From: Pseudomonadota bacterium
GTDB taxonomy: Bacteria; Pseudomonadota; Gammaproteobacteria; Steroidobacterales; Steroidobacteraceae
Assembly (NCBI GenBank): GCA_023433705.1
Contig: JAEYUC010000004.1
Coordinates: 62,001-126,000, forward strand
Reading direction: 5' to 3'
Length of the DNA stretch: 64,000 nucleotides
The stretch's first letter is position 1. Each line of letters starts with the position of its first letter. The position numbers and the translations under genes are program-made. The notes beneath the pieces are model-generated. The model was not told the DNA's origin and did no database searches. It was given only the letters and a program-made list of their open reading frames with translations. This document shows positions 8,940 through 18,285 of this stretch, in pieces.

Positions 8940-9442
8940 AGCCAACGACGACGACAACCGGCGACAGCATGACCGGAAGTGTTCTTGACATTCTCATTTA
9001 TGTGTTCGACCAGTACATGCTGGCCGAAGCCCCCGAAGTGCCCGAGCGCGAGGCGCTTGCGGCCGACCTCGAACGCGCGGGCTTCGGACGTCACAACGTC
9101 GAGCGCGCGCTCGACTGGCTGGCGGACCTCGCCGGCGAGCGTTCCCGCCCGGACATCGATTCCACCCAGCCATCGCTGCGGGTTTTCTCCGAAGAAGAAC
9201 TCGAGCGTATCTCCACCGGCTGTCGCGGCTACCTGCTGCAACTCGAGCAGGAGGGCATCCTCTCGCCGCTGCAGCGTGAGATCGTCATCGACCGGCTCGT
9301 CGCTCTCGACGGCGACGAGATCGACATCGACCGGCTCAAGTGGCTCGTGCTCATGGTGCTCTCGAGCCAGCCCGGACAGGAGCAGGCCTGCGCGCGCATG
9401 GAAGACCTGGTGTTCGACGAATCGGAATCGCGTCCCAACTGA
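8936..9442 (+). CDS. smg: Smg family protein (DUF494)
   Basis: A 168-residue acidic helical protein of the Smg/DUF494 family, recognised by the start MTGSVLDILIYVFDQYM and the C-terminal DRLKWLVLMVLSSQPG segment. The molecular role is not established; the gene is regularly found between dprA and topA in gammaproteobacteria, as here. The start overlaps the dprA stop (ATGA) and its stop overlaps the topA start (TGATG), so the three are translationally coupled. An internal ATG at residue 12 could also be the start. Confidence 0.93.
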   Translation: MKPTTTTTGDSMTGSVLDILIYVFDQYMLAEAPEVPEREALAADLERAGFGRHNVERALDWLADLAGERSRPDIDSTQPSLRVFSEEELERISTGCRGYLLQLEQEGILSPLQREIVIDRLVALDGDEIDIDRLKWLVLMVLSSQPGQEQACARMEDLVFDESESRPN

Positions 9443-12000
9443 TGGCTGACAATCTCGTAATCGTCGAGTCTCCCGCCAAAGCGAAGACCATAAAGAAGTA
9501 TCTCGGCAAGGACTTCGAAGTCCTCGCCTCGTACGGCCACGTCCGCGATCTCATCCCGAAGGAAGGCGCAGTCGATCCCGACAAGCACTTCAAGATGAGT
9601 TACCAGGCGATCGAGCGCAACGAGAAACACGTCGACGCCATCGCACGCGCGCTCAAGAAGGCCAAGGCGCTCTACCTCGCGACCGACCCGGACCGCGAAG
9701 GCGAAGCGATCTCGTGGCACCTGCGCGAGCTGCTGAACGAACGCGGCGAACTCAAGGGCAAGGACGTCAAGCGCGTGGTGTTCTACGAGATCACCAAGGG
9801 CGAGGTGCAGCGGGCCGTCGCCGAGCCGCGCGACCTGTCGCTCGATCTCGTGAATGCGCAGCAGGCGCGGCGCGCGCTCGACTATCTCGTCGGATTCAAT
9901 CTCTCGCCGCTGCTCTGGAAGAAGGTGCGTCGCGGGCTGTCCGCGGGCCGCGTGCAGAGTCCGGCGTTGCGCATGATCTGCGAGCGCGAGGAAGAGATCC
10001 TCAAGTTCAAGCCGCAGGAATACTGGACGCTCGAGGCCGAGGGCGAGCACAGCGCGCAGTCGTTCCCCCTCAAGCTCACGGAGTTCAACGGCCAGAAGGT
10101 CGAGCAGTTCAGCTTCACGAACGAAGGAGCCGCGCGCAATGTCGAGCAGTCGATCAACGATGCCGCGCAAGGTTTCCTGCACGTCATCTCGATCGACAAG
10201 AAGCAGCGCCGGCGCAACCCGTCGCCGCCGTTCACCACCTCGACGCTGCAGCAGGAAGCCGCGCGCAAGCTCGGCTACTCAGCTCAGCGCACGATGCGCC
10301 TCGCGCAGCAGTTATATGAAGGCGTCGACTTCGGCGAGGGCAGCATCGGCCTCATCACCTACATGCGCACGGACTCGGTGAATCTCGCCGTTGAGGCCGT
10401 GAAGGAAATGCGCGAGGTGATCGAGAAGGAATACGGCAAGGAAGCGGTTTCCGAAGAACCGCGCGTCTACAAGACGAAGTCGCGCAACGCACAGGAAGCG
10501 CACGAGGCGATTCGCCCGACGTCGGCCGCCATCCTGCCTTCGCGGCTCGAGGGCAAGATCGATCCCGACCAGTACAAGCTTTATTCGCTCATCTGGAAGC
10601 GCGCGGTCGCCTCGCAGATGGCGCACGCGTTGTTCGATACGGTCGCCGTGGACATGGTCCCGAGCAGGCAGGCGGAAGGCGCTCCCGCGGGTCGACACGT
10701 ACTGCGCGCGAACGGCTCGACGCTGATCAAGCCCGGCTACATCGCCGTCTACCAGGAAGACGTCGACGACAGCAAACCGGAAAACGAGAACGACCGCATT
10801 CTTCCCGCGATGAAGGAAGGCGACGTCGTCACGCTGCTCAACGTGCACGGCGACCAGCACTTCACCGAACCGCCGCCGCGTTACTCGGAAGCCTCGCTGG
10901 TGAAGGCGCTCGAAGAACACGGCATCGGCCGTCCCTCGACCTACGCCACCATCATCTCGACGCTCAAGGATCGCGAGTACGTCGACATGGACAACCGCCG
11001 GTTCATCCCTACGGACATCGGCAAGATCGTCGGCGGATTCCTGTCCAAGCATTTCCACAAGTACGTCGAGTACGGTTTCACGGCCGCGCTCGAAGACGAG
11101 CTCGACGCGGTGTCGCGCGGCGAGGAGCCGTGGACCGAACCGCTCAAGAAATTCTGGAAGCCGTTCATCACGCAGGTCGAGCACATCGAGAAGAACGTCT
11201 CGCGCGAGGAAGTCGCGCAGGCGCGCGAGCTCGGCAAGGATCCGGTGACGGGCAAGCCCGTCACGGTGCGCATGGGCCGCTTCGGACCGTTCGTGCAGAT
11301 CGGCACCAAGGACGACGAAGAGAAACCCAAGTTCGCGGGACTGCGTCCCGGCCAGAAGATGGATCTCATCAAGCTGCCGGAAGCGCTCGAGCTGTTCAAA
11401 CTACCCGTGAACCTCGGCACCACCGCCGAAGGCGAACCGGTCCAGGCCAACATCGGCCGCTTCGGCCCGTACATCAAGTACGGCGCCAAGTACGTCTCGC
11501 TCAAGCCGCCGGACGATCCGTACACGGTGACATTGGAGCGCGCGCTCGAAGTCATCCGCCTCAAGAAGGAAGCGGATGCGAACCGCATCATCCAGGACTT
11601 CGGCGTCGACAACATCCAGGTGCTCAACGGGCGATACGGTCCGTACATCACCGACGGCAAGCGTAACGCGCGCATTCCGAAGGACACGGACCCGAAGGCC
11701 GTGACGCTCGAGACCTGTCGCGAGCTTTTGGCCGCGGCGCCGCCGCGCGGCAGCCGGTTCGGCCGCAAGAAGACGCCGGCGAAGCAGGCCGCGCCGGCGA
11801 AGGGCGCGACCGAGAAGGCCGCACCGACCACCGCGGAAACACCGGCGGCCGCGAAGTCGGCGAAGAAATCCGCGGCGAAGACCACGACCGCTACCGCCGC
11901 GAGCGAGAGCGCAAAGAAACCGGCGGCGCCGAAGAAGAAATCCGCCGCGCGCGCGAAGAAAACTTCATCGAAGCCCAAGAAGAAAGAACGGAAGTCGTGA
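9442..12000 (+). CDS. topA: DNA topoisomerase I (type IA)
   Basis: Relaxes negative supercoils through a 5'-phosphotyrosine intermediate. At 852 residues it has the Toprim domain (VIVESPAKAKTIKKYLG; DPDREGEAI), the core with the active-site tyrosine in GLITYMRTDS, and C-terminal repeat modules GRFGPFVQ, GRFGPYIKYG and GRYGPYITDG. There are no four-cysteine zinc ribbons like those of E. coli TopA; the protein ends in about 90 residues rich in Lys, Ala and Thr. The ATG at 9442 shares its A with the smg stop. The open frame continues upstream into smg but lacks homology there. Confidence 0.97.
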   Translation: MADNLVIVESPAKAKTIKKYLGKDFEVLASYGHVRDLIPKEGAVDPDKHFKMSYQAIERNEKHVDAIARALKKAKALYLATDPDREGEAISWHLRELLNERGELKGKDVKRVVFYEITKGEVQRAVAEPRDLSLDLVNAQQARRALDYLVGFNLSPLLWKKVRRGLSAGRVQSPALRMICEREEEILKFKPQEYWTLEAEGEHSAQSFPLKLTEFNGQKVEQFSFTNEGAARNVEQSINDAAQGFLHVISIDKKQRRRNPSPPFTTSTLQQEAARKLGYSAQRTMRLAQQLYEGVDFGEGSIGLITYMRTDSVNLAVEAVKEMREVIEKEYGKEAVSEEPRVYKTKSRNAQEAHEAIRPTSAAILPSRLEGKIDPDQYKLYSLIWKRAVASQMAHALFDTVAVDMVPSRQAEGAPAGRHVLRANGSTLIKPGYIAVYQEDVDDSKPENENDRILPAMKEGDVVTLLNVHGDQHFTEPPPRYSEASLVKALEEHGIGRPSTYATIISTLKDREYVDMDNRRFIPTDIGKIVGGFLSKHFHKYVEYGFTAALEDELDAVSRGEEPWTEPLKKFWKPFITQVEHIEKNVSREEVAQARELGKDPVTGKPVTVRMGRFGPFVQIGTKDDEEKPKFAGLRPGQKMDLIKLPEALELFKLPVNLGTTAEGEPVQANIGRFGPYIKYGAKYVSLKPPDDPYTVTLERALEVIRLKKEADANRIIQDFGVDNIQVLNGRYGPYITDGKRNARIPKDTDPKAVTLETCRELLAAAPPRGSRFGRKKTPAKQAAPAKGATEKAAPTTAETPAAAKSAKKSAAKTTTATAASESAKKPAAPKKKSAARAKKTSSKPKKKERKS

Positions 12001-12144
12001 GGCTTATGTTCAATCCGGCGGCCGGCCGCGATTGAATTAAGTCCAAACGCGGAGTAGCGTCGACACGGGTCCTGGATACCACGGTGCGAGAACGGACATC
12101 GCGCTGCTCGCGGCAACAAAGAAGAACCGCCGCGTTCCCGTGAA

Positions 12145-12269
12145 CCAGGAACAGGTCTGACTATTCCGCGTGGCCGCGACTCACGGCCATCGCCGCGAGG
12201 GATCGCTGTTTGCAGGGAGCAGACACCTATCTAGCGCCGTTCACGCGCAATAGTCAGGCCCGTTCCTGG
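12145..12269. repeat. Long imperfect inverted repeat in the topA-subtilase intergenic region
   Basis: Arms at 12145-12172 and 12242-12269 are 28 bases each and match at 25 of 28 positions as inverted copies, flanking a 69-base centre. The left arm begins CCAGGAACAGGTCTGACTAT and the right arm is its near complement. This lies in the only gene-free stretch above 300 bases (12001-12314); I see nothing else definite there, and no terminator after topA. It could be a remnant of a small non-autonomous element or a long hairpin leader of the subtilase gene. Confidence 0.75.
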
Positions 12270-12314
12270 TCCGGCGTGCATCCGGAATAACAGGTTCTCA
12301 GGGGATAAAATCAA

Positions 12315-15300
12315 ATGAAGAGCAAACGTGTTGGTCACGGCCACATGAAGTGGGCCGTGTGCAGCGCGTTGCTGACCGTTTCGACTCTCGCGGCCGCTGC
12401 GCCGCGCGAGCCGGATGCGCTCAGCCTCGCGCGAATCAATTCCTTCGCACTGCCCGATGCCATCGTGGCGGAAGGCGTACCCTCCACCCGGTTGCATTCG
12501 AGTCTCGCGGGCCTCACCGGCCGGCACGAGGTGCTCGTGCGTCTGCGTGGTCACTCGGTCGCGGCGTCGGGCGGACAGGTCTCTCGCGAACAGGTGGCGG
12601 CCGAGCAGGCGGCCTTCATCAATCGCGCACTCGTCCTCGCACCGAGCACCGAAGTGGTCGCTTCCGTGCAGCTCGCGCTCAATGCGGTCGTGCTGAACGT
12701 CGACGCCGCCGATCTGCCCGCGCTGTCGCGCGACTTCGGCGTCGCGCGCCTGGTCGGCGTGTCGAACTACGAGCACGACTTGTCGGAAACGGTGCCGTAC
12801 ATCGGCGCCAGCACGGCGCACTCGCTCGGTGCGAACGGCAAGGGTGTTCGCATCGCGGTCATCGACAGCGGCATCGACTACACGCACGCGGCGTTCGGCG
12901 GTCCGGGCACCCAGGCGGCGTATGAAGCGGCGTGGGCGCCGCTGCCGCCCACCGGCGCTCCGGCGATCCCCGCCCTCGCGAGTGGCGGATATCTCGTGAT
13001 CGACGATCCTTCGACGTCGGAGGACGACAACCTCTTCCCGAACTCGAAGATCATCGGCGGATACGACTTCGTCGGCGAGCGTTGGCCCAACACGACCAAC
13101 TCGGTGCTCGAACCGGATCCGGACCCGATCGCCGCGCCCGATGCGACCACCAATGGCGGTCACGGCACGCACGTCGCGGACATCATCGCCGGCAAGGCCG
13201 GCGTCGCGCCCGGGGCGCAGCTCTACGCGCTCAAGGCCTGCTCCGCGCCGGCCACGTCGTGCAGCGGCACGGCGCTGATCCAGTCGATGGAGTTCGCGCT
13301 CGACCCGAACGGCGATGGCGACATCTCGGATCGCGTCGACATCATCAACATGTCGCTCGGCTCGCCGTACGGCCAGCCGTTCGACGACGACCTGTCGGCC
13401 GCGGTGGATGCGCTCGCGACCGTCAACGTGCTCACGGTCGCTTCGGCGGGCAACAGCGCGGACAAGCAGTTCATCACCGGCTCGCCGGGCGCTTCATCCT
13501 CCGCGTTGAGTGTCGCGCAGACCGCGGTGCCCTCCTCGACACTGCAGATCATGGAGATCCTCGCGCCGATCCAGAGCAATCGCGGCGCGGTGTTCCAGCC
13601 GTGGTCGGCGCCGCAGACCGCCACCATCCAGGGCGCGGTGTTCTATCCGCCGGTCGCCGGCGGCAAGCGCATCGGCTGCGCCGACGCGAACGGCGCGAAC
13701 CCGTACGCTCCGGGCGAGCTCGCCGGGCTCATCGTGCTGGTCGATCGAGGCACGTGCTCGTTCAGCCTCAAGATCGCCAACATCGCGGCGGCGGGCGGCA
13801 TCCTCGGCATCATCGGCCTGATCGACGGATCCGCACCGTTCGCGGGCGCCTTCGGCGGCGGCGAGCAGACGATTCCGGGCTACATGATCAACCTGGCCGA
13901 CGCCAACGTGCTGCGCACCGGCACGGCGCAGGTGCGCTTCTCGCTGGACGGCCTGGTGTCGCTGGCGGGTTCGCTCGCATCGACCTCCTCGCGCGGTCCG
14001 CGCTTCGACGACAACATCGTCAAGCCCGAGATCGGCGCGCCGGGCGAATCGGTGTCCGCGGCGTCGGGCAGCTTCACCGGCGCGACCGCGTTCGGCGGCA
14101 CGTCGGGCGCGGCGCCGATGGTCACGGGCGCGGCGGCGATCATCAAGGCCGCGCGGCCGGACCTGTCCGCTCGCGAGATCAAGCAGCTGCTGATCAACAC
14201 GGCAGACAGCAACGTCTATCAGCCGTCGGCGAACGGATCGGTGTTCCCCGATCAGCTCGCGCCTATCACGCGTATCGGCGGCGGCGAAGTGCGTGTCGAT
14301 CGCGCGCTGCTCTCGCCCACGCTGGTGCGTGACGCGACGGGCGACGCGGTGTCCGCCATCCATGGCGCGGTCAGCTTCGGTTACCTGGATGCGTTCAGAC
14401 AGTCGCACAGCTTCACGCGCGTGCTGTCAGTCGAGAACAAGTCGGGCAAGACCGAGAGCTACACGGTCCGTCCGACGATGCGTTACCAGGACGACAAGGA
14501 CACCGGCGCGGTGACCATCGACGTCGTGCCGAACCGCATCACGGTCCCCGCGAAGGGCAAGGCCGAGGTGACGGTCAAGATCAAGGTCGCCTCCGCGAAG
14601 CTGCGCAACAACCTGATGAACTCGGGCGCCGGCGGCAACCTGATCGGACCGCTGACGGCCAACGAGTACGACGGCTACGTCGTCTTCGAGGGTCAGAACC
14701 ACAAGGTCTCGATCCCGTGGCACATCCTGCCGCGCAAGTCGGCCGACGTGGTGGCTTCGTCCGATCGGCTCACGACACATCCGAAGACGGGCGCGTCGAC
14801 CGTCACGCTCAAGAACCGCGGCGTCGGCGATGCGCAGGTCGTTGCGTACTCGCTGCTCGCGACGGGCACCGATCGCCCGGGTGGCGCTCATGGCCAGCAG
14901 GAGCCGAACCCGGACCTGCGCGCCGTGGGTGTCAACGCGTTCGCCGTTTCGGGTGCGACCTGCGGCGTCACGGGCACGAACTTCATCTGGGAGTTCGCGT
15001 TCAACATGCATGAGCGCAAGGCAACGCCCGTGGGCACGTGGCACGAAGTCGATCTCGACGTGAATGCCGACGGCGTCACCGACTTCTTCGTGATCAACCA
15101 GGACGTCGGGGGCGTGACCCAGCTGTCGGATGGCCGGCAGGTGACTGCCGTGATCAACGCCGCGACTGGGGCGAGCGTCTCGCGATTCCTCGTGGAACAC
15201 GCGACGAACTCGGCCAACGTGATCCTGCGTGTCTGCGGCAGCGATCTCGGTCTGACGATCAACCAGGCGGGTCTGCCGATGATCGCGGACTTCCGCGCAA

Positions 15301-15560
15301 CGTCGTGGTACTTCGGCGGTGACGAATCGCATCTCGGTCCGTTCGTGGTCACGCCGGGAGGCGAGCAGTTCGCGGGCTCGGTGCCGGGTGACACGATCGG
15401 CTTCGGGCAGAGCGCGGTGCTCGCCTGGGAGGCGTTCGAGCCGCTGGCGCCCTACTTCTCGGAGCACCAGGGTCTGCTGTTGATCACCAACAGCGACTTC
15501 GGGGCCACGAGCCGCGGCGGCGCCACGGGCGAATCGGAGGCGATCGTCCTGCTCAAGTGA
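12315..15560 (+). CDS. Secreted S8 family serine peptidase (subtilase) with PA domain
   Basis: A large exported protease of 1081 residues. A signal peptide (1-29, ending LAAAAP) and an I9-like propeptide precede the catalytic domain. The triad is visible as Asp in AVIDSGIDYTH, His in GGHGTHVADIIAGK and Ser in GGTSGAAPMVTGAA. A protease-associated insert lies at about 430-560 (LVDRGTCSFSLKIANIAAAG). The C-terminal 400 residues are beta-rich and Fn3-like, probably processing or substrate-binding modules. The RBS is AGGGGAT. It stands alone between an inverted repeat and a strong terminator. The substrate is unknown. Confidence 0.94.
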   Translation: MKSKRVGHGHMKWAVCSALLTVSTLAAAAPREPDALSLARINSFALPDAIVAEGVPSTRLHSSLAGLTGRHEVLVRLRGHSVAASGGQVSREQVAAEQAAFINRALVLAPSTEVVASVQLALNAVVLNVDAADLPALSRDFGVARLVGVSNYEHDLSETVPYIGASTAHSLGANGKGVRIAVIDSGIDYTHAAFGGPGTQAAYEAAWAPLPPTGAPAIPALASGGYLVIDDPSTSEDDNLFPNSKIIGGYDFVGERWPNTTNSVLEPDPDPIAAPDATTNGGHGTHVADIIAGKAGVAPGAQLYALKACSAPATSCSGTALIQSMEFALDPNGDGDISDRVDIINMSLGSPYGQPFDDDLSAAVDALATVNVLTVASAGNSADKQFITGSPGASSSALSVAQTAVPSSTLQIMEILAPIQSNRGAVFQPWSAPQTATIQGAVFYPPVAGGKRIGCADANGANPYAPGELAGLIVLVDRGTCSFSLKIANIAAAGGILGIIGLIDGSAPFAGAFGGGEQTIPGYMINLADANVLRTGTAQVRFSLDGLVSLAGSLASTSSRGPRFDDNIVKPEIGAPGESVSAASGSFTGATAFGGTSGAAPMVTGAAAIIKAARPDLSAREIKQLLINTADSNVYQPSANGSVFPDQLAPITRIGGGEVRVDRALLSPTLVRDATGDAVSAIHGAVSFGYLDAFRQSHSFTRVLSVENKSGKTESYTVRPTMRYQDDKDTGAVTIDVVPNRITVPAKGKAEVTVKIKVASAKLRNNLMNSGAGGNLIGPLTANEYDGYVVFEGQNHKVSIPWHILPRKSADVVASSDRLTTHPKTGASTVTLKNRGVGDAQVVAYSLLATGTDRPGGAHGQQEPNPDLRAVGVNAFAVSGATCGVTGTNFIWEFAFNMHERKATPVGTWHEVDLDVNADGVTDFFVINQDVGGVTQLSDGRQVTAVINAATGASVSRFLVEHATNSANVILRVCGSDLGLTINQAGLPMIADFRATSWYFGGDESHLGPFVVTPGGEQFAGSVPGDTIGFGQSAVLAWEAFEPLAPYFSEHQGLLLITNSDFGATSRGGATGESEAIVLLK

Positions 15561-15601
15561 GCGCAAACAGCTGACGCCGTCCGGACGGACGGCAACCTTC
15601 G

Positions 15602-15632
15602 AGCCCCCGCGGGAAACCGCGGGGGCTTTTTT
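15602..15632 (+). terminator. Rho-independent terminator after the subtilase gene
   Basis: A perfect 11-bp stem (AGCCCCCGCGG / CCGCGGGGGCT) closed by a GAAA tetraloop is followed by a run of six T. A second short palindrome (GCCGTCC/GGACGGC) precedes it at about 15576-15593. Confidence 0.95.
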
Positions 15633-15674
15633 GTTCCCGACGCGGGAGCGCGCGCGCCCCTCTTCCAGTGGTAG

Positions 15675-16163
15675 TTAGCCAGTGGCCGCGAGATCGAGCG
15701 CATCGGCGCGGTCGACGCGTGCGATGAAACATCCCGCCTCGGCGTGGCGCACGTGCAGCCAGGCCGCCGCACGTTCGTCGAACAGGGTCTCCATCTGCTC
15801 TTCGGCCGGAAGATCCGCGCGCGCCGAGAGCGCCACGATGCGGCTCCCGGGCAGGCGCGCCTCGAAGGCGAGTGGCAGTTCGCGCAACGAGTCGGGAAAA
15901 CCTTCCCCGACGAATGCCTTGCACGGCTCTGCATGGATGAACACGGGACCGGGCGCCATGAGACTGGATTCGTCGCCCTTCGGCCGCCAGGTGAACAGCA
16001 ACCGCTGTTCGCGTCCGACCACGAAGGGTTTCAGGCAGCAGCGGCACGGACCCGTGCCGCCCGCGATCTCGAGATGGGCCGGATGTCCGTAACCGGGCGA
16101 ACGTCGCGTGCGCCGGACTTCGTCGGCAACGTGCTGGGGAATTCCCCGAACGATGAATTGCAT
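15675..16163 (-). CDS. DUF1203 family protein
   Basis: A 162-residue cytosolic protein beginning MQFIVRGIP, with the DUF1203 hallmarks GYGHPAHLEI, GPCRCCLKPF and a C-terminal YLHVRHAEAG-like stretch (WLHVRHAEAGCF). No function is established for the family. Its TAA stop lies inside a CTAACTAC octamer copy. It runs convergent to the subtilase. Confidence 0.85.
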   Translation of the reverse strand: MQFIVRGIPQHVADEVRRTRRSPGYGHPAHLEIAGGTGPCRCCLKPFVVGREQRLLFTWRPKGDESSLMAPGPVFIHAEPCKAFVGEGFPDSLRELPLAFEARLPGSRIVALSARADLPAEEQMETLFDERAAAWLHVRHAEAGCFIARVDRADALDLAATG

Positions 16164-16223
16164 GGCTGACCTCCACGCGCATCGTCGGCCCCGCGCGCGG
16201 AAATCACGACCCGAAGCTTGCTG

Positions 16224-16748
16224 TCAGCCGACCGGACGGGGCTGCGACGGCGGGGTGGTCGACGGTTCGCTGGCCGGTCCGCCCGGACCTTCGATTTTCT
16301 CGCGAATCTTCCGCGCCGGCTTCGTCGCCACGACGCCGCAGGTCACCACGTTGCCGCGAGTATCGGTGTTGTAGGTCAGCTCACCTTCGGTGGTCCGGGC
16401 GACCACGCGATATCCGGGCACCAGCATCTGCGTGTACATGCGGCCGGGCTCGGGACATCCGAGCGAACCGTCGCTCCAGGTGAGCTGCTCGGCGCGCGTG
16501 ATCACCACCGCGTTCTCGTCGACGCGGAAGCGGCGCGCCGCGTCGGCCACGACCGCCTTGCGGACTTCGCGCGGCATCGACGCCGTATTCACCGGTTCGC
16601 CGGCGGGTGAGGGCTGAGTTTCGACGGCCTCGAGAACCCGCTTCGGGGGCGCGATGGCGCCGGGCGCCGGCGGCTGCGCCGCGCAGGCCGGGAGTGCCGC
16701 GAGCCCGGCGATGCAAACCGTCAGCAATCCCCGCTTGTGTCCCGTCAT
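16224..16748 (-). CDS. Putative lipoprotein of unknown function
   Basis: A 174-residue exported protein. The signal segment MTGHKRGLLTVCIAGLAALPAC ends in a lipobox-like LPAC. The core contains AEQLTWSDGSLGCPEPGRMY followed by a beta-rich segment (VPGYRVVARTTEGELTYNTD) and ends in a Pro/Ser-rich tail. Two cysteines (in LGCPEPG and VVTCGV) could form a disulphide. I recognise the WSDGSLGCPEPG motif as recurrent in uncharacterised exported proteins but cannot name a function. The start is the ATG with AGGAGG upstream; the longer frame upstream is antisense to rlmJ. Confidence 0.8.
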   Translation of the reverse strand: MTGHKRGLLTVCIAGLAALPACAAQPPAPGAIAPPKRVLEAVETQPSPAGEPVNTASMPREVRKAVVADAARRFRVDENAVVITRAEQLTWSDGSLGCPEPGRMYTQMLVPGYRVVARTTEGELTYNTDTRGNVVTCGVVATKPARKIREKIEGPGGPASEPSTTPPSQPRPVG

Positions 16749-16805
16749 GAACTCACTCCTCCTGGCGACAGTGTATAAACGCGGCTCCCGCCCTGCCGGG
16801 TTCCC

Positions 16806-17633
16806 ATGAAATACCGCCATCAATATCACGCCGGCAACTTCGCCGATGTCCACAAACACGTCGTACTGCTCGAGGTGCTTGCCGCGCTCAAGCGCAAGGA
16901 CAAGGGTTTTCTGTACGTCGATACGCACGCGGGACGCGGCGACTACGACCTGCATCCGGGTGACTCCGAACATCCGGCCGAGTGGCAGGGCGGTGTCGCG
17001 AAACTGCTGGTGGCGCAACCGCGCCACGCGGCGCTGACTCGCTACCGCGAGATCGTCGCCGCCGGCGTGCACGGCGGAAGCCTGCGATATCCGGGTTCTC
17101 CGATGCTCGCCGCGCTCGAGCTGCGCGCTTCCGACCGCGCGGTCTTCTTCGAGACGCAGCGGGACGAGGCCGGACACCTGCGCAAGTTGCTCGCGAACCG
17201 TCCGCGCGCGCGCGTCGAGGGATCCGATGGATTCGCGGGTTTGCGCGCGTTGCTGCCGCCGCCCGAGCGACGCGGCTGCGTACTGATCGACCCGCCTTTC
17301 GAGGAACGCGAGGACCCTTCGCGCGTACTATCCGCGGTCGCCGATACCTTGCAGCGTTTCGAGACCGCCGCCCTGATGTTGTGGCTGCCGGTCAAGCTGC
17401 GCGGGGATTTCGCTGCATGGTTCGCCACGCTGCGCTCTTCGACCGCGAGGCCGGTGGTCGCGTCGCTGCTGTGGATGCATCCCTGCGATTCGCGCGCCGC
17501 GCTCAACGGATCAGCCGTGGTGCTGGTGAACCCGCCCTATCTAGTCGAGGAAGCCATGCGCGAATGGCTGCCGGAGGTCCGCGAGATGCTCGGCGGACCG
17601 CAATCCGGCTGCGAGATCCTCAGCGGAAGCTGA
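16806..17633 (+). CDS. rlmJ: 23S rRNA (adenine-2030-N6)-methyltransferase
   Basis: S-adenosylmethionine-dependent methylation of A2030 in 23S rRNA. The 275-residue protein starts with the family signature MKYRHQYHAGNFADVHKH, has the SAM-binding DTHAGRGDYDL and the catalytic DPPFE (LIDPPFEERED). The 3' end overlaps the convergent anti-sigma gene by 14 bases. Confidence 0.96.
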   Translation: MKYRHQYHAGNFADVHKHVVLLEVLAALKRKDKGFLYVDTHAGRGDYDLHPGDSEHPAEWQGGVAKLLVAQPRHAALTRYREIVAAGVHGGSLRYPGSPMLAALELRASDRAVFFETQRDEAGHLRKLLANRPRARVEGSDGFAGLRALLPPPERRGCVLIDPPFEEREDPSRVLSAVADTLQRFETAALMLWLPVKLRGDFAAWFATLRSSTARPVVASLLWMHPCDSRAALNGSAVVLVNPPYLVEEAMREWLPEVREMLGGPQSGCEILSGS

Positions 17634-18285
17634 CGCCGCTCGCGATCTCGCCCGCGAGCGAACGAGGAACCGCCGCGTCGCGGGAGACGATGGCAACCGC
17701 GCCATCGCCGGCCGGCACCAGCACACCGCGCAGGTTTCCTTCCGAGAACTCGCGTCGCCGGGTCACGTTTTCTTCCGGCAACAGCATCACCGTCAGCGGA
17801 CCCTGATCGGTCTTCACCACGAGATGCGGCACCTGCCGCCCGTTGAACGGGCATTTCGACGCATAGACGATGGGATGCGTGCTGTCGAACTCGACGCCCG
17901 CGGCCGAGAGCATGGCCGCGACTTCCGCGCGCGGAACCTGCACTTCCTGTTCCCAACTACCCGGCTCGTGGCGCACGTGCTCGGCGACCTGGCCCGCGAG
18001 CGCCGGCGGCGCGCGGAACAGCCAGAACCCGCCGCCCACGAGCACCGCGAGCATCACCGACGCGGCGAGCGCGAAGCGCCGCGCCGGTGGCGCCTTGCGC
18101 CTGAATCCGGCGACGGGCAATTCGAGCGCGGCGCGCAGCCGCGCGTCGAGCGCCAGCGTTTCCTGGCGGAAGCGGCGGCATTCCGCGCAGGTTTCCAGGT
18201 GCGCGGCGACGTCCGGCGCAAGCGACTGCGGATCGCCGCCGATCTGCACGCGCACGTGTCGGCAGTCGGACTGCTGCGCGCTCAT
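17620..18285 (-). CDS. Anti-sigma factor with zinc-finger-like head (DUF3379-like)
   Basis: A 221-residue membrane protein. The N-terminus has CRHV...HLETCAECRRF, an HxxxCxxC arrangement of zinc-binding anti-sigma domains (residues 8-40). One TM segment follows at about 70-90 (FALAASVMLAVLVGGGFWLF), then a periplasmic domain with one cysteine (YASKCPFNG). The start overlaps the sigma factor stop as ATGA. The likely role is sequestration of that sigma factor at the inner membrane. The C-terminal domain resembles DUF3379 (moderate certainty). Confidence 0.82.
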   Translation of the reverse strand: MSAQQSDCRHVRVQIGGDPQSLAPDVAAHLETCAECRRFRQETLALDARLRAALELPVAGFRRKAPPARRFALAASVMLAVLVGGGFWLFRAPPALAGQVAEHVRHEPGSWEQEVQVPRAEVAAMLSAAGVEFDSTHPIVYASKCPFNGRQVPHLVVKTDQGPLTVMLLPEENVTRRREFSEGNLRGVLVPAGDGAVAIVSRDAAVPRSLAGEIASGVSFR

